A DNA stretch of 54,207 bases, from positions 1 through 54,207 of the forward strand of contig NZ_LAQO01000051.1 in the NCBI RefSeq assembly GCF_000971975.1. Reading direction: 5' to 3'. Source of the DNA: Paenibacillus algorifonticola (lineage in GTDB: Bacteria > Bacillota > Bacilli > Paenibacillales > Paenibacillaceae). Below are positions 15,398 through 24,701 of the stretch, piece after piece (positions within the stretch are counted from its first letter, which is position 1; each line of letters opens with the position of its first letter). The position numbers and the translations under genes were made by a program. The notes below the pieces were generated by a model. The model did not search any database. It saw only the letters and a list, made by a program, of their open reading frames with translations, and was not told the DNA's origin.

Positions 15398-16801
15398 TTA
15401 CTTAGCCAGTGCGCCCGTTCCAGTAGATGACATCTGCCCTTGCATCGCTTGAGCTTCTCGCTCGTTCTGCTGCTCAGCTCTGAGCAGAAATTTCCGGCCC
15501 CGCCAGCGCAAGAGCGCAAGCGTACCCCGAATGTACTCATCCAAAATCATGCAGGCATAAATGCCGAGCAAGCCCCAGCCCAGCTCAATGCCGACCCAAT
15601 AGGCCAGCGCCATTGCTATGAGCCACATGGAAACTAGCGAGCTCCACATCGTAAACCTAGTATCACCTACAGCGTTTAGCGCATTCCCCAGTGCCATATT
15701 GACCATTTTGCCTGGCTGCAATAATAAATTGAGACCAAGCAGCGAGACGCCGAGCGCTATAATTTCGTGATTTTGCGTAAATAAACCGAGCAGCTGCTTC
15801 CCGAATAGGAAGATAAGCATCGCATTGACCGTAACGACAGCAAGCCCGATCCACATCGCACGGTACGCAATGCCGTACGCTTCTTTGATCCGACCTGCCC
15901 CAAACAAATGGGCGATTTGGATTTGTACCGCCAAGGCAATGGAATAACCCAGCATGAAGCAAAATGATTCAAGTGTATTCAAATACGTCCGAGCTGCCAG
16001 TTCATTCGTGCCGAGCATCGCCAGAAACGTGTAGATGAGCAGCTGTGTAAACACCCAGCAGGACATATTGACGCCAAGCGGCCAACCGATTCGCAGGACG
16101 TCCCCAAACAGCCTGCGGCTGAATTTTGCAAGATCGCGAACCCGAATCGTACGTTCAAAAGCATGCATGAACATAACAAAAAGCACCATGACGGCAAGCA
16201 AACGACAGATAACCGTCGATATAGCTACACCTTTCAGTCCCCATTCTGGGAAGCCGAAGGCTCCAAAAATGAACGCATAGTTGAGCACCACATGCACAAT
16301 ATTCATACCAATGGCTGTATACATCGGCCCCTTCGTATTGCCAGTATTGCGAATCGCTGTACTAAGCGCCGCCATCAAGGAAATGAGCACCATGCCCCCG
16401 CCTACGATGGAAATATAAGTTTCAGCAAGCGGCATCAAATGCTCCGGCAGTTTGAGCCATGAAGCGATTTGCCCTGGCATCGTATAAAGTACAACGCTCA
16501 GCCCCATCCCGATTATGCCGCTTACACTGACCGCCATAATCGCAATCGTCCGCGCTTCCTCGCTTTTGCGAGAGCCTAGCTTTTGCGCAATGAGAATGCC
16601 CGCCCCGCTCGCCACCGTAATAAACAGCGTCGTCAGCGCCTGAAACAGCTGATTGGAGAAGCCGACTACGGCCACAGCCTGATCAGAAATTCGGCTTACC
16701 ATCAGCGTATCTGCTGCCCCTAATAAAAACTGTAAAAACAGTTCAATAAAAATCGGCCATGCCAGCACCCATAGTGAAAATCGTTTGTTCGTTACCGCCA
16801 T
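15398..16801 (-). CDS. MATE-family multidrug/toxin exporter
   Basis: A 467-residue, twelve-span antiporter of the NorM/DinF-like MATE family (PIFIELFLQFLLGAADTLMVSRISDQAVAVVG at span 1; pseudo-repeat in the second half). It would extrude cationic drugs or toxins in exchange for H+ or Na+. AGGGAG 7-8 bases upstream supports the ATG at 16801; the in-frame ATG at 16864 lies next to a TATAAT-like sequence and lacks a ribosome site. It is divergent from the AraC regulator at 16960, which may control it. The C terminus has a polar Gln-rich tail. Confidence 0.88.
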   Translation of the reverse strand: MAVTNKRFSLWVLAWPIFIELFLQFLLGAADTLMVSRISDQAVAVVGFSNQLFQALTTLFITVASGAGILIAQKLGSRKSEEARTIAIMAVSVSGIIGMGLSVVLYTMPGQIASWLKLPEHLMPLAETYISIVGGGMVLISLMAALSTAIRNTGNTKGPMYTAIGMNIVHVVLNYAFIFGAFGFPEWGLKGVAISTVICRLLAVMVLFVMFMHAFERTIRVRDLAKFSRRLFGDVLRIGWPLGVNMSCWVFTQLLIYTFLAMLGTNELAARTYLNTLESFCFMLGYSIALAVQIQIAHLFGAGRIKEAYGIAYRAMWIGLAVVTVNAMLIFLFGKQLLGLFTQNHEIIALGVSLLGLNLLLQPGKMVNMALGNALNAVGDTRFTMWSSLVSMWLIAMALAYWVGIELGWGLLGIYACMILDEYIRGTLALLRWRGRKFLLRAEQQNEREAQAMQGQMSSTGTGALAK

Positions 16802-16959
16802 TCCCTTATCTCCCTCTGGAGCCCGCGTTACTGGCCCATCCGTTGTTCCTATATCATTCGTCATCTCAAATTATAGATGCTATACTGTGCATGATGTATC
16901 ATTTTCAAAACCGAAACTATTAAAATTCAAACTTCAAAGCAAGGAGGAAGAAAAGCCAT

Positions 16960-17844
16960 ATGACGATGATTCATTTGACGATTCCCCCGCTTCCTCATTA
17001 CATTATTGGCGGCCTTTCTATTGCCCCAGCAGGACGAAAACATCCGAGCAGAAGAAATATTGGCGTGTTCGACCTGCTCGTCGTGACGAAAGGCTGCCTT
17101 TATATCGGTGAAGAAGAGCTGGAATATGAGGTTAGTGGTGGTCATGCGCTCATTTTGCGGCCTGATGCCTACCATTACGCGACCATGGCCTGCCAAGAGA
17201 CCACAGCCTACTACTGGATTCATTTCCAGACGACCGGAGCATGGAGTGTTTCAGAAAGGCTCGCCGATCAGCAGCCGGGCGGCGGCAGCATGGAGCGTAT
17301 ACAAAACAATAATTTTTATACGATGCCAACCTTTACAAAGCAGCTGCCGCAATTTGCGAAGCTGCTGCAGCCTTCCCGCATGGACAGCCTGCTGCGGCAG
17401 CTCGTGCAGTTGAATACGAATGATCATATTTCTGGCGTCAAATGGAAGCAGCAGCTCGCTTTTCAAGAAATTATGGAGCAGCTGTCTGCCTCCTTGGAGG
17501 TAGCGGGCCCTTCTCCCTCCGCGCATTGTGCCGAGCAAGCCGCCTCGTATTTGCGTGAGCACTACCGCGATAATATAACGGCACAGGAGCTAAGCGAGGC
17601 GGTTAACTTCCATTCCGTCTACATAGCGAGATGCATGCAAAAAGAGTTCGGCTGCGCGCCCTTCGATTATTTAATGCGCTTCCGCTTGGAACAGGCCAAG
17701 CTGCTTCTGCTTCAAACTGACCTTGCAGTCGCCCGCATTGCCGAGGAGGTCGGCTTCAATCAGCCCGCCTATTTCACCTCCTGCTTCTCGCGTTATGAGG
17801 GGCTCTCGCCGCGCCAATACCGCCAGCGCTTCTCTCATGGCTAA
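16960..17844 (+). CDS. AraC-family transcriptional regulator
   Basis: A 294-residue activator-type protein. The N-terminal ~130 residues form a cupin-like AraC ligand domain (FDLLVVTKGCLYIGEEELEY, ALILRPDAYHY). The C-terminal ~100 residues hold two helix-turn-helix motifs ending in the family signature RIAEEVGFNQPAYFTSCFSRYEGLSPRQYR. AAGGAGG precedes the ATG. It is divergent from the MATE gene with a shared ~160-base region, so control of that exporter is plausible. A bidirectional terminator follows. Confidence 0.9.
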   Translation: MTMIHLTIPPLPHYIIGGLSIAPAGRKHPSRRNIGVFDLLVVTKGCLYIGEEELEYEVSGGHALILRPDAYHYATMACQETTAYYWIHFQTTGAWSVSERLADQQPGGGSMERIQNNNFYTMPTFTKQLPQFAKLLQPSRMDSLLRQLVQLNTNDHISGVKWKQQLAFQEIMEQLSASLEVAGPSPSAHCAEQAASYLREHYRDNITAQELSEAVNFHSVYIARCMQKEFGCAPFDYLMRFRLEQAKLLLLQTDLAVARIAEEVGFNQPAYFTSCFSRYEGLSPRQYRQRFSHG

Positions 17845-17864
17845 ATGCGCATCGCGAAGGAACA

Positions 17865-17914
17865 GCAAAAATCCCCATGCAGCCAGCTAGTTAGCTGGAC
17901 ATGGGGATTTTTGC
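17865..17914. terminator. Bidirectional terminator, araC-type gene / prsA
   Basis: Fifteen-base arms GCAAAAATCCCCATG / CATGGGGATTTTTGC enclosing an inner palindrome CCAGCTAgtTAGCTGG. It is placed between convergent genes and closes both transcripts. Confidence 0.85.
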
Positions 17915-17952
17915 GTATCCTATAAACTCATCGCATATGCGATAGAAGTTTA

Positions 17953-19110
17953 TTACTTCGCCGCAGGCGATGCGGACGGTTCTACCGACGCGCTAGGCGA
18001 AGCCGATGCAGCTGGCTCTTGCGATGCCGCAGCACCATCAGTCGCTTTCGCATCGTCGCTTGCTGCTGGGGATTGCTCTGCACTTGGTGCAGGAGATTGC
18101 TCAGGCAGCGTAATTTTCACTTCTTGATTTTTCATATCTTCGCTCATGAAAGTGCTCATGTGGGTATAAGCCACAGCGCTCTCTACTGCTTCTTTCGTCG
18201 TGTCGTCAAGCTTGTCGTACGTCAGCTCATCGCGCTTCTCAACCATAATGACATGATAGCCATATTCGGTTTCCACTGGCTCGCCAATTACGCCGATTTT
18301 TTGCGTCATAGCGGCATTTTTGAAGTTTTCAACCCAGTCGCCTGGCTTCGCATTTGCATATTGACCGCCAGCCTCTTTGGAGCCCGGGTCGTCCGAATAG
18401 ACCTTAGCGAGAGCAGCCCAGTCGCCGCCTGCATCCAGCTTCGCTTTTACTTCTTTTGCGATTTTCAGCGCTTCTTCTTTCGTGCGCAGCTCCTTCGTTT
18501 CTTGCGTTTCCGGATCTGTCTCGGAAGTGGCAACTAGAATATGACGGAGCGTCACGGTAGAATATTTGGCAATATTCGTTTCGAATTCTTTCTTAAGCTC
18601 CTCGTCGGTCACTTTGGATTTCATGTGATCCACGACAACCAGCATCAGCTTCATGTAGGTTTTTACATCGCTGTTCGTGATTTTTTTCTCTTCCAGCTGC
18701 GTTTTCAGCTCGGCTTGCTGCTCCAATGCCGCTTCAAAATCCGCATACTGCTTGTCCGTATCTGTAGTAGCCTGCTTCACCGTTTCTTCGCTTGCTTGAG
18801 CCGCCAAAATTTTGTAAGCAATGTACTGCTGCAGCAATTGCTCTTGGAACTGTGGCAGAGCCGTTACGGACTCATAGCCTGGCTGCAAGAAATTAAATAC
18901 CGCCAAATACTTATTGAATTCAGCTTCGGTTACTTTGCCATTGTCCTTATAAGTAGCAACAGTCGCTCCTTCGCTTGTACCGCTGAACGCTGTACCGTTT
19001 CCTTCTTCTTTCTTCGAGCCGCAAGCCGCCAAAACTGTCATGACCAGCACTGCCGCGACTACGAGCAGAGCCACTCTGCGCCATGTCGATTTGCGTGTGT
19101 TGTGCAACAT
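17953..19110 (-). CDS. prsA: PrsA-like foldase lipoprotein (parvulin PPIase)
   Basis: A 385-residue lipoprotein: signal with lipobox VLAAC (Cys30), SurA-type N-terminal helical region, then a parvulin domain (TLRHILVATSE to GYHVIMVEKRDEL, about residues 190-310), and an Ala/Ser/Pro-rich low-complexity tail. It helps exported proteins fold outside the membrane. GAGAGGAG sets the ATG at 19110; the longer frame to 19191 runs into the mfd end and is unlikely. It directly follows mfd, where Bacillus has spoVT. Paralogues of prsA are common, so the symbol is tentative. Confidence 0.85.
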   Translation of the reverse strand: MLHNTRKSTWRRVALLVVAAVLVMTVLAACGSKKEEGNGTAFSGTSEGATVATYKDNGKVTEAEFNKYLAVFNFLQPGYESVTALPQFQEQLLQQYIAYKILAAQASEETVKQATTDTDKQYADFEAALEQQAELKTQLEEKKITNSDVKTYMKLMLVVVDHMKSKVTDEELKKEFETNIAKYSTVTLRHILVATSETDPETQETKELRTKEEALKIAKEVKAKLDAGGDWAALAKVYSDDPGSKEAGGQYANAKPGDWVENFKNAAMTQKIGVIGEPVETEYGYHVIMVEKRDELTYDKLDDTTKEAVESAVAYTHMSTFMSEDMKNQEVKITLPEQSPAPSAEQSPAASDDAKATDGAAASQEPAASASPSASVEPSASPAAK

Positions 19111-19187
19111 TAAGAAATCTCCTCTCAAATCATAAAGTTGATTGTATTGTAACAGATATGTGGGCCCTATTGCGAATTTACAGAAAA

Positions 19188-22100
19188 TCAAGGAGCTGTA
19201 TCCTGCAGCTCCTCCTTCACAATACGGGCCTCAGCGTAACGCTTCAAAAACTGCTCAAGCAGCAGCAGACGCTGATCCATATCCAGCCCTTTGCCTCGAA
19301 GGGTGACCACCGGATTATCCTCCAGTGAACTGCCTTGGTGGAAACGATTTTCAAAATGCAGGCACAGCTTGTCGACCCGCTTTCTATCGATTCGCTTCTT
19401 CTCGGCTGCGGCATACCGGACGACCAGCTCATCATTGCGCTGGCTAATCTGCTCAATGCCATACATCGCGCCATACACCTTCAATTTCGCCACCGTCATC
19501 AAATTATCTACCGCCTGCGGCAGGTTGCCGAAACGGTCAATGATTTCCTCGGTCAGATCATCTGCCTCATCGAAGGAGCGAACGGAAGCCACCTTCTTGT
19601 AAATCTCAATCTTCTGAATGCTGTCATAAATATAATCAGATGGCAGGTAGGCATCTACGCTGACATCAATGAGCGTGCTGACAATTCTGCTTTCCTGCAC
19701 AGGGGCGCCATCCAGCTCCGCCTTGCGCTTGCCAATCTCATCGGCAAGCATTTGCGAGTATAAGTCAAAGCCGACCGAAGCAATAAAACCATGCTGCTCC
19801 GCACCCAGCAAGTTGCCGGCACCGCGAATCGCAAGGTCTCGCATTGCGATTTTGAAGCCGGAGCCTAGCTCCGTAAACTCTTTAATGGATTGCAGACGCT
19901 TCTCGGCGACCTCAGTCAGCACTTTATCGCGCTGGTAGGTGAAATAGGCATAAGCAATCCGGTTTGAGCGGCCGACCCGTCCCCGCAGCTGATAAAGCTG
20001 GGACAGGCCCATTTTATCCGAATCATGGACAATGAGCGTATTGACGTTCGGAATATCAACGCCCGTCTCAATAATGCTTGTGCTGACCAGCACATCGGAT
20101 TCGCCGTCGAGGAAGTCGAGTATCGTCTTCTCCAGCTCCTGCTCAGACATTTGCCCATGCCCGACCGCTACCTTCGCATCCGGCACCAGCTCCGAAATCA
20201 GCTCCGCCATCTGGTAGATTCCCTGAACGCGATTGTACAAGTAATAGACTTGGCCGCCACGAGCCAATTCACGCTCAATCGCCTCTCTTACAAGCGCAGT
20301 GTTGTATTCGACCACATAGGTCTGTACCGGGAAACGGTTTTCCGGCGGCGTCTCAATAACGGATAAATCGCGAACGCCAAGCATCGACATATGCAGGGTA
20401 CGCGGAATCGGCGTTGCCGTCAGCGTCAGCACATCGACGTTATTTTTCAGCTTCTTGAGCTTCTCCTTATGCGATACACCGAACCGCTGCTCTTCATCGA
20501 CAATTAGCAGGCCCAGATCCTTGAACACAATATCCTGCGACAGCAGCCTGTGCGTGCCAATGACGACATCGACGGTTCCGGCTTTGAGGCCCTTCATCGT
20601 ATCATTTTGCTCCTTGCGGGAGCGGAAACGGCTGAGTACTTGAATATTAAACGGATACCCGGAGAAACGCTCGCGGAACGTCTCATAGTGCTGCTGCGCA
20701 AGAATGGTAGTCGGCACGAGAATGGCAACCTGCTTGCCCTCAATCGCCGCCTTAAACGCTGCCCGCACAGCAACCTCCGTCTTGCCGTAGCCAACATCGC
20801 CGCATAGCAAACGATCCATCGGCATCGGCTTTTCCATATCCCGCTTGATTTCCTCAATAGCCCGCAGCTGATCCCGTGTCTCATCGTATGGGAACATTTC
20901 CTCGAATTCGTTCTGGTAAGCGGTATCCTGTCCAAAGGCGAAGCCCGGCGCCGATTGGCGCTGCGCATACAGCTTGATCAGGTCATCGGCAATGTCCTTA
21001 ACCGACGACTGCACCTTGCTTTTCGCTCTTGTCCATTCGCTGCCGCCCAGCTTGTTGATTTTCGGCTCTTTTTCCTCATTGCCGACGTATTTCTGGATCA
21101 TATCGACTTGTTCAATCGGTACAGACAGCTTATCCCCGCCTGCATATACGATGTGCAAATAGTCTTTATGAATGCCCGCAATTTCCAGGGTGCCGATGCC
21201 GACGTATTTGCCGATGCCGTGGTTCTGATGCACGACATAGTCGCCAACCTTCAGCTCGGTGTAGCTCTTGATCCGCTCGGCATTGTCTATCTTCTTGTCG
21301 ATACGGCGCGCCTTGCGCTGCTTCTGGGAGAACATTTCCCCTTCCGTAATGACGACCAGATGCGAGGATGGCAGCTCAAAGCCAGACTGCAGGTTGCCTT
21401 CCAGCAGCATAGGCGGCTCAATATTGTAATCGAACAGCACGCGGCGCATGCGCTCCATGCGTTCCGCATTTCCGGCCAGCATGAGCACATTGGCTCCGAT
21501 TTTGCGCCAGCGTTCCATCTCTGCCTTGAGCACATTCATTTGCCCGTGGAAATTTTGCATCGCCCGGCTCGTCATATTGAGAATATTTTGCGGCTGCGAA
21601 TGCGGAATTTGCCTTAAAAACAGCGATAAGAACAACGTAGGAAACCGCTTACCATACAAAACTTCCTCCGACTTGCACGCAAGCTCAAAACCAGGCAGCG
21701 ACTTGCCGTTTTGCAGCAAATGTGTCGCCCATTCCGCCTCATCGCGCTCCAGCTGCTTTGCCGTTTCGATTAAGCGGGTTGGCTCATCCATAATGAGCAG
21801 CGTATCTTCCGGCAGATAGTCCATAATGGTCTGGCGCTCCGGATACAGCAAGGAAATATATTTATAAATATCGGTGAAATACATATGCTCGCGCAGCTTC
21901 TCAAGCTCGCTCCCGATTTCCGAGCGAAGGCGCTCCTTCGCCGTACGGTCGGACATTTTGCCAAGCTGCTGCTCCAGCAAGGCAGCCGCATGGCTAGCTG
22001 CTGATGAAAAGCGCTCTGCACTCGCAACAATTTCCTGGCAAGGCGGAACCGTATACGTCTGAATATTGTCCTGCGACCGCTGGTCAGCTGCATCAAACGT

Positions 22101-22715
22101 CCGAATGGAATCGACATCATCGCCGAACCATTCAATCCGGTAAGCGGAAGCTTCAGTCAGCGGATAAAAATCAACGATTCCTCCGCGAACGCTCATCTCG
22201 CCACGGGATTCAACGCGGTCTACGCGAACATAGCCCAGCCCGGTCATTTTTCGCAGGAAGCTGTCTATCGGCAGAACATCGCCCACACTAATCGTGATTT
22301 TCGCCTCGGCCATAACGCCGCGTACGGGCAAGTAGCGCCGCACACCTGAAAATGGCACGACAACAATCCCGCGGAAGCCTTCGGACAGCTTGATCAGCAC
22401 GTCCATTCGCTGCGCCAGCGTCTCAGGACTCGAGATCGCCGATTCGGCAGCTACCAGCTCATTAGCGGGATAGAGCAGCACAGTATCCGAAGAGAAGCAT
22501 TCCTGAAGATCCTCCGCGATTTTCTGTGCTGAAAACATATTATGTGTCACGACAAGCATCGGACGGTCTATCTCTTCTTTCACTGCGGCCATCAGCACTT
22601 GTCTGGATGAGCCAGCAAGCCCTGATACCATCTGCTCGCGCATTCCTGAACGGATTCCGGCTATTATGGACTGCACATCCGGATCAGCCGCAAAAGCCTG
22701 TATTAACGCTTTCAA
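19188..22715 (-). CDS. mfd: Transcription-repair coupling factor Mfd
   Basis: An ATP-driven translocase that removes stalled RNA polymerase and recruits UvrA. About 1175 residues, full length. Order: UvrB-like N-terminal modules; CarD-like RNA-polymerase-interaction domain near 490-560 (KVGDYVVHQNHGIGKYVGI); helicase with Walker A GDVGYGKTE near 642 and DEEQRFG near 742; helicase C domain with the RG-rich LRGRVGRSNR; C-terminal TRCF domain. The likely start is the TTG at 22715, 9 bases after GGGGTG; a GTG four codons upstream (22727) also exists. The upstream gap is filled by interspersed repeats. Confidence 0.95.
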   Translation of the reverse strand: MKALIQAFAADPDVQSIIAGIRSGMREQMVSGLAGSSRQVLMAAVKEEIDRPMLVVTHNMFSAQKIAEDLQECFSSDTVLLYPANELVAAESAISSPETLAQRMDVLIKLSEGFRGIVVVPFSGVRRYLPVRGVMAEAKITISVGDVLPIDSFLRKMTGLGYVRVDRVESRGEMSVRGGIVDFYPLTEASAYRIEWFGDDVDSIRTFDAADQRSQDNIQTYTVPPCQEIVASAERFSSAASHAAALLEQQLGKMSDRTAKERLRSEIGSELEKLREHMYFTDIYKYISLLYPERQTIMDYLPEDTLLIMDEPTRLIETAKQLERDEAEWATHLLQNGKSLPGFELACKSEEVLYGKRFPTLFLSLFLRQIPHSQPQNILNMTSRAMQNFHGQMNVLKAEMERWRKIGANVLMLAGNAERMERMRRVLFDYNIEPPMLLEGNLQSGFELPSSHLVVITEGEMFSQKQRKARRIDKKIDNAERIKSYTELKVGDYVVHQNHGIGKYVGIGTLEIAGIHKDYLHIVYAGGDKLSVPIEQVDMIQKYVGNEEKEPKINKLGGSEWTRAKSKVQSSVKDIADDLIKLYAQRQSAPGFAFGQDTAYQNEFEEMFPYDETRDQLRAIEEIKRDMEKPMPMDRLLCGDVGYGKTEVAVRAAFKAAIEGKQVAILVPTTILAQQHYETFRERFSGYPFNIQVLSRFRSRKEQNDTMKGLKAGTVDVVIGTHRLLSQDIVFKDLGLLIVDEEQRFGVSHKEKLKKLKNNVDVLTLTATPIPRTLHMSMLGVRDLSVIETPPENRFPVQTYVVEYNTALVREAIERELARGGQVYYLYNRVQGIYQMAELISELVPDAKVAVGHGQMSEQELEKTILDFLDGESDVLVSTSIIETGVDIPNVNTLIVHDSDKMGLSQLYQLRGRVGRSNRIAYAYFTYQRDKVLTEVAEKRLQSIKEFTELGSGFKIAMRDLAIRGAGNLLGAEQHGFIASVGFDLYSQMLADEIGKRKAELDGAPVQESRIVSTLIDVSVDAYLPSDYIYDSIQKIEIYKKVASVRSFDEADDLTEEIIDRFGNLPQAVDNLMTVAKLKVYGAMYGIEQISQRNDELVVRYAAAEKKRIDRKRVDKLCLHFENRFHQGSSLEDNPVVTLRGKGLDMDQRLLLLEQFLKRYAEARIVKEELQDTAP

Positions 22716-22767
22716 TCGTCTCGGCACCCCATTTCTATAAACAGACCACTTATAAAGTCTTGAATTT
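22716..22767. repeat. Truncated copy of the two-hairpin repeat
   Basis: CTTATAAAGTCTTGAATTTC (from 22749) matches the right-hand end of full copies (CTTATAAattCTTAAATTTC), so this is the remnant of a third tandem copy joined to copy A. It lies directly upstream of mfd. Confidence 0.5.
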
Positions 22768-22866
22768 CAAGGTGAAACGGCTGTCGCCATCCTTTGGCGG
22801 CACGGCGCGTTTCATTCCGAGAAATATAGAGAAAGGATAGCGTTAGGATATCCTTTCCTATATTTC
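22768..22866. repeat. Two-hairpin interspersed repeat, copy A
   Basis: Hairpin 1: TGAAACG (22773-22779) with CGTTTCA (22808-22814), inner GTCGCC/GGCGGC. Hairpin 2: arms 22821-22839 and 22849-22866 (GAAATATAG...CTATATTTC) nearly fully paired. Same layout and sequence as copies at 34.5 and 43.7 kb. It lies between fin and mfd and is fused head to tail with copy B. Confidence 0.85.
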
Positions 22867-22970
22867 AAACGTAAACGGCTGATGCCGTCCTCTGGCGGCA
22901 AAGGCTATCGTTTCGCGTAGAAATTTAAGCGGCTTATAAGCATACAACTTATAAATTCTTAAATTTCAAG
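22867..22970. repeat. Two-hairpin interspersed repeat, copy B
   Basis: Second subtype: GTAAACG (22871-22877) pairs with CGTTT (22909-22913) around GCCGTCCTCTGGCGGC; hairpin 2 is GAAATTTAAG (22920-22929) / CTTAAATTTC (22958-22967) with an inner TTATAAG/CTTATAA. Closest to copy E at 52.96 kb. From 22971 to 23112 I see no further gene or clear element. Confidence 0.8.
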
Positions 22971-23112
22971 CAAAACCGCCCACCTAAAAAGGTGAGCTCA
23001 TCGCTTTGCATGTATGAATCGCTATCATCGAAAAGAAGCCTCAGCCAGCCGCCAAGGCCTTACATTACTTGTGAGCTGAACCTATTCCAACTGCTTCCAT
23101 GCTACTTTCATT

Positions 23113-23346
23113 CTACTGCAACGGGCTCGCGATCAAGTTCAGTTCAGGATTCGCCTCTAGCGCTTCCCGGCAATAATCGCAAATCACCTTAACCGTCACG
23201 TCTCCGTGCTGGTCATACGTAATTATATCGCTGCGCTCTTCAAGGGTCAAGAAATCGAAACCGAGCTGCTGCTCGGTTATTTCGCCCCCGCCTGCAATCG
23301 TCCCTATTGGCGTACGGCAGTGTTTGCAAATATAGTTTACAGCCAT
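23113..23346 (-). CDS. fin: Anti-sigma-F factor Fin
   Basis: A 77-residue protein matching Fin (YabK), which shuts off sigma-F in the forespore so that sigma-G can take over. Two CxxC pairs (CKHC near 7-10 and CDYC near 56-59) form the presumed zinc site. It sits between pth and mfd as in Bacillus, which supports the call. In Bacillus it is transcribed by sigma-F; I could not identify a convincing promoter here. Confidence 0.9.
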   Translation of the reverse strand: MAVNYICKHCRTPIGTIAGGGEITEQQLGFDFLTLEERSDIITYDQHGDVTVKVICDYCREALEANPELNLIASPLQ

Positions 23347-23473
23347 ATGTATGCCTCCTGAAGAATCGTTATACCCTTCAGTATGCCCGGCTTTGCCCTA
23401 TTTTACGCATTTGCCCTAGAAGCATTGTGAAAAAGAGGCTGTACGGCATGAACAGCTTGGTTTTTTCGCCAAG

Positions 23474-24034
23474 CTAGCGATTAAACTTCGCCATCGTCTC
23501 CTCGAACGACGCTTTCAGTGAAAATTCCGCCGCATCACAAGCCTGCTCAATCATTGTTTTCAGCTGCTCCTGCTCGCTTTTCGGAAAATTGGACAGCACG
23601 TAGTCGGCGATGTTTCCGCCGGGCTGCGGACGTGTAATCCCCATGCGAATCCGGTCAAACGTCTGCGTGCCTAAATGCGAAACCAGCGATTTAATGCCGT
23701 TATGTCCGCCTGACCCGCCTTGAAAACGAAGACGGATACGCCCAACCTCCGTATCGAGATCATCGTATACGACGAGCCCTTCGGTCACATCGGATTTAAA
23801 ATAATCGATGAACGAACGCACCGATTCACCTGATAAATTCATATACGTCATTGGCTTGATTAGCACAACCTTCGTACCATTCACATTGCCCTCGCCAATC
23901 AGCGCCTTGCATTTGCTTTGCGTCACTTGGATGCCCCAACGCCGTGCCAGCTCATCAATGACCATAAATCCAACGTTGTGCCTCGTGCCCTGATATTGCG
24001 TCCCAGGGTTGCCGAGTCCCACAATCCATTTCAT
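23474..24034 (-). CDS. pth: Peptidyl-tRNA hydrolase
   Basis: Cleaves peptidyl-tRNA released from stalled ribosomes (SpoVC in Bacillus). 186 residues, normal length. Motifs: GLGNPGTQYQGTRHNVGF with catalytic His20, TYMNLSG, YDDLD (Asp) and GGSGGHNGIKS. Normally it lies directly after ctc; here about 8 kb of other genes separate the two, so it needs its own promoter, for which I see no clear consensus. A parS-like site lies ~150 bases upstream. Confidence 0.95.
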   Translation of the reverse strand: MKWIVGLGNPGTQYQGTRHNVGFMVIDELARRWGIQVTQSKCKALIGEGNVNGTKVVLIKPMTYMNLSGESVRSFIDYFKSDVTEGLVVYDDLDTEVGRIRLRFQGGSGGHNGIKSLVSHLGTQTFDRIRMGITRPQPGGNIADYVLSNFPKSEQEQLKTMIEQACDAAEFSLKASFEETMAKFNR

Positions 24035-24177
24035 AGCGGTCTTTCACTCCTTGCTGTCTCGATCCTTATCGATTGTTATGTTCTCCATTTTACCTTATTT
24101 TCCTTCATTGCGGGCAATATATTGCAGCAGATTACCGAAATGAACGATAACATGGCGGCCCCCTTCTTTACAAAAAA

Positions 24178-24193
24178 TGTTCCACGTGAAAAA
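24178..24193. other. parS-like centromere site
   Basis: TGTTCCACGTGAAAAA agrees with the Bacillus parS sequence TGTTCCACGTGAAACA at 15 of 16 positions, keeping the central CACGTG core. It is intergenic, between pth and a terminator, in an origin-proximal cluster where Spo0J/ParB sites are expected. Confidence 0.6.
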
Positions 24194-24194
24194 A

Positions 24195-24234
24195 GCCTGA
24201 CCGCCAGCAGGATAATCCCAGCGGGCCATCAGGC
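24195..24234 (-). terminator. Terminator after the small orphan gene
   Basis: Outer arms GCCTGA / TCAGGC with inner GCC/GGC pairing, followed leftward by a run of six T on the minus strand. It is placed 25 bases after the stop of the 62-residue protein. Confidence 0.75.
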
Positions 24235-24258
24235 GTTTCATTTTACTAGCTTCCTTCG

Positions 24259-24447
24259 TTATTTCCAAATCGAGGCATGGAATGCAGCAAAAGCTTCAAA
24301 TGAGGTTGGCAGGCTGTCCGAGCTCACCGTAATATCCGAATAATCATGCTCCTCCGACCATTTCGTCTGCTCGCCATACCAAATCATAAACTCCTCTTTG
24401 TTGACAGGCGCCTTCACCGGTTCAAATACCATCAAATCGTAGCTCAT
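24259..24447 (-). CDS. Small hypothetical protein, possibly truncated
   Basis: A 62-residue protein (MSYDLMVFEPVKAP, WYGEQTKWSEEHDY). The N-terminal block resembles a widespread family of uncharacterised ~150-residue proteins that begin the same way. Here the homology-like part ends after about 45 residues and a different 15-residue tail leads to a stop, so it may be a decayed or shortened copy. A good ribosome site (GGAGG, 24462-24466) and a downstream terminator suggest it is still expressed. Confidence 0.5.
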   Translation of the reverse strand: MSYDLMVFEPVKAPVNKEEFMIWYGEQTKWSEEHDYSDITVSSDSLPTSFEAFAAFHASIWK

Positions 24448-24701
24448 TCCCGTTCCTCCTCCAAATTTAGAAGGGTTTTATTGCTTATCCTTTATAAAAT
24501 AAGCTTTTATAGCGGGATTTTTAAAGAGTCTTGCGTCCTGATTGCCGATGCCGGTTTATTTCCATTCCGATTAACAAACCTTTCATAAAAGATCAGACTA
24601 CTCTACTACTGCAACCTAACTCACACCAACAACGTCCATTAATTATGGAAAATAATAGTTCCCTATCCAACCATACCAGCTATAAGAGAGGAAATAGGCA
24701 T

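Noticed and set aside
16802..16864. Longer N terminus for the MATE exporter
   Set aside because: It has no ribosome site and lies by a TATAAT-like element, while AGGGAG supports the internal ATG at 16801.
22526..22840. Plus-strand ORF at the mfd start
   Set aside because: It is antisense to mfd and continues into repeat copy A.
22716..22970. CRISPR-like array
   Set aside because: The units are adjacent structured copies without equal spacers, and no cas genes are present.
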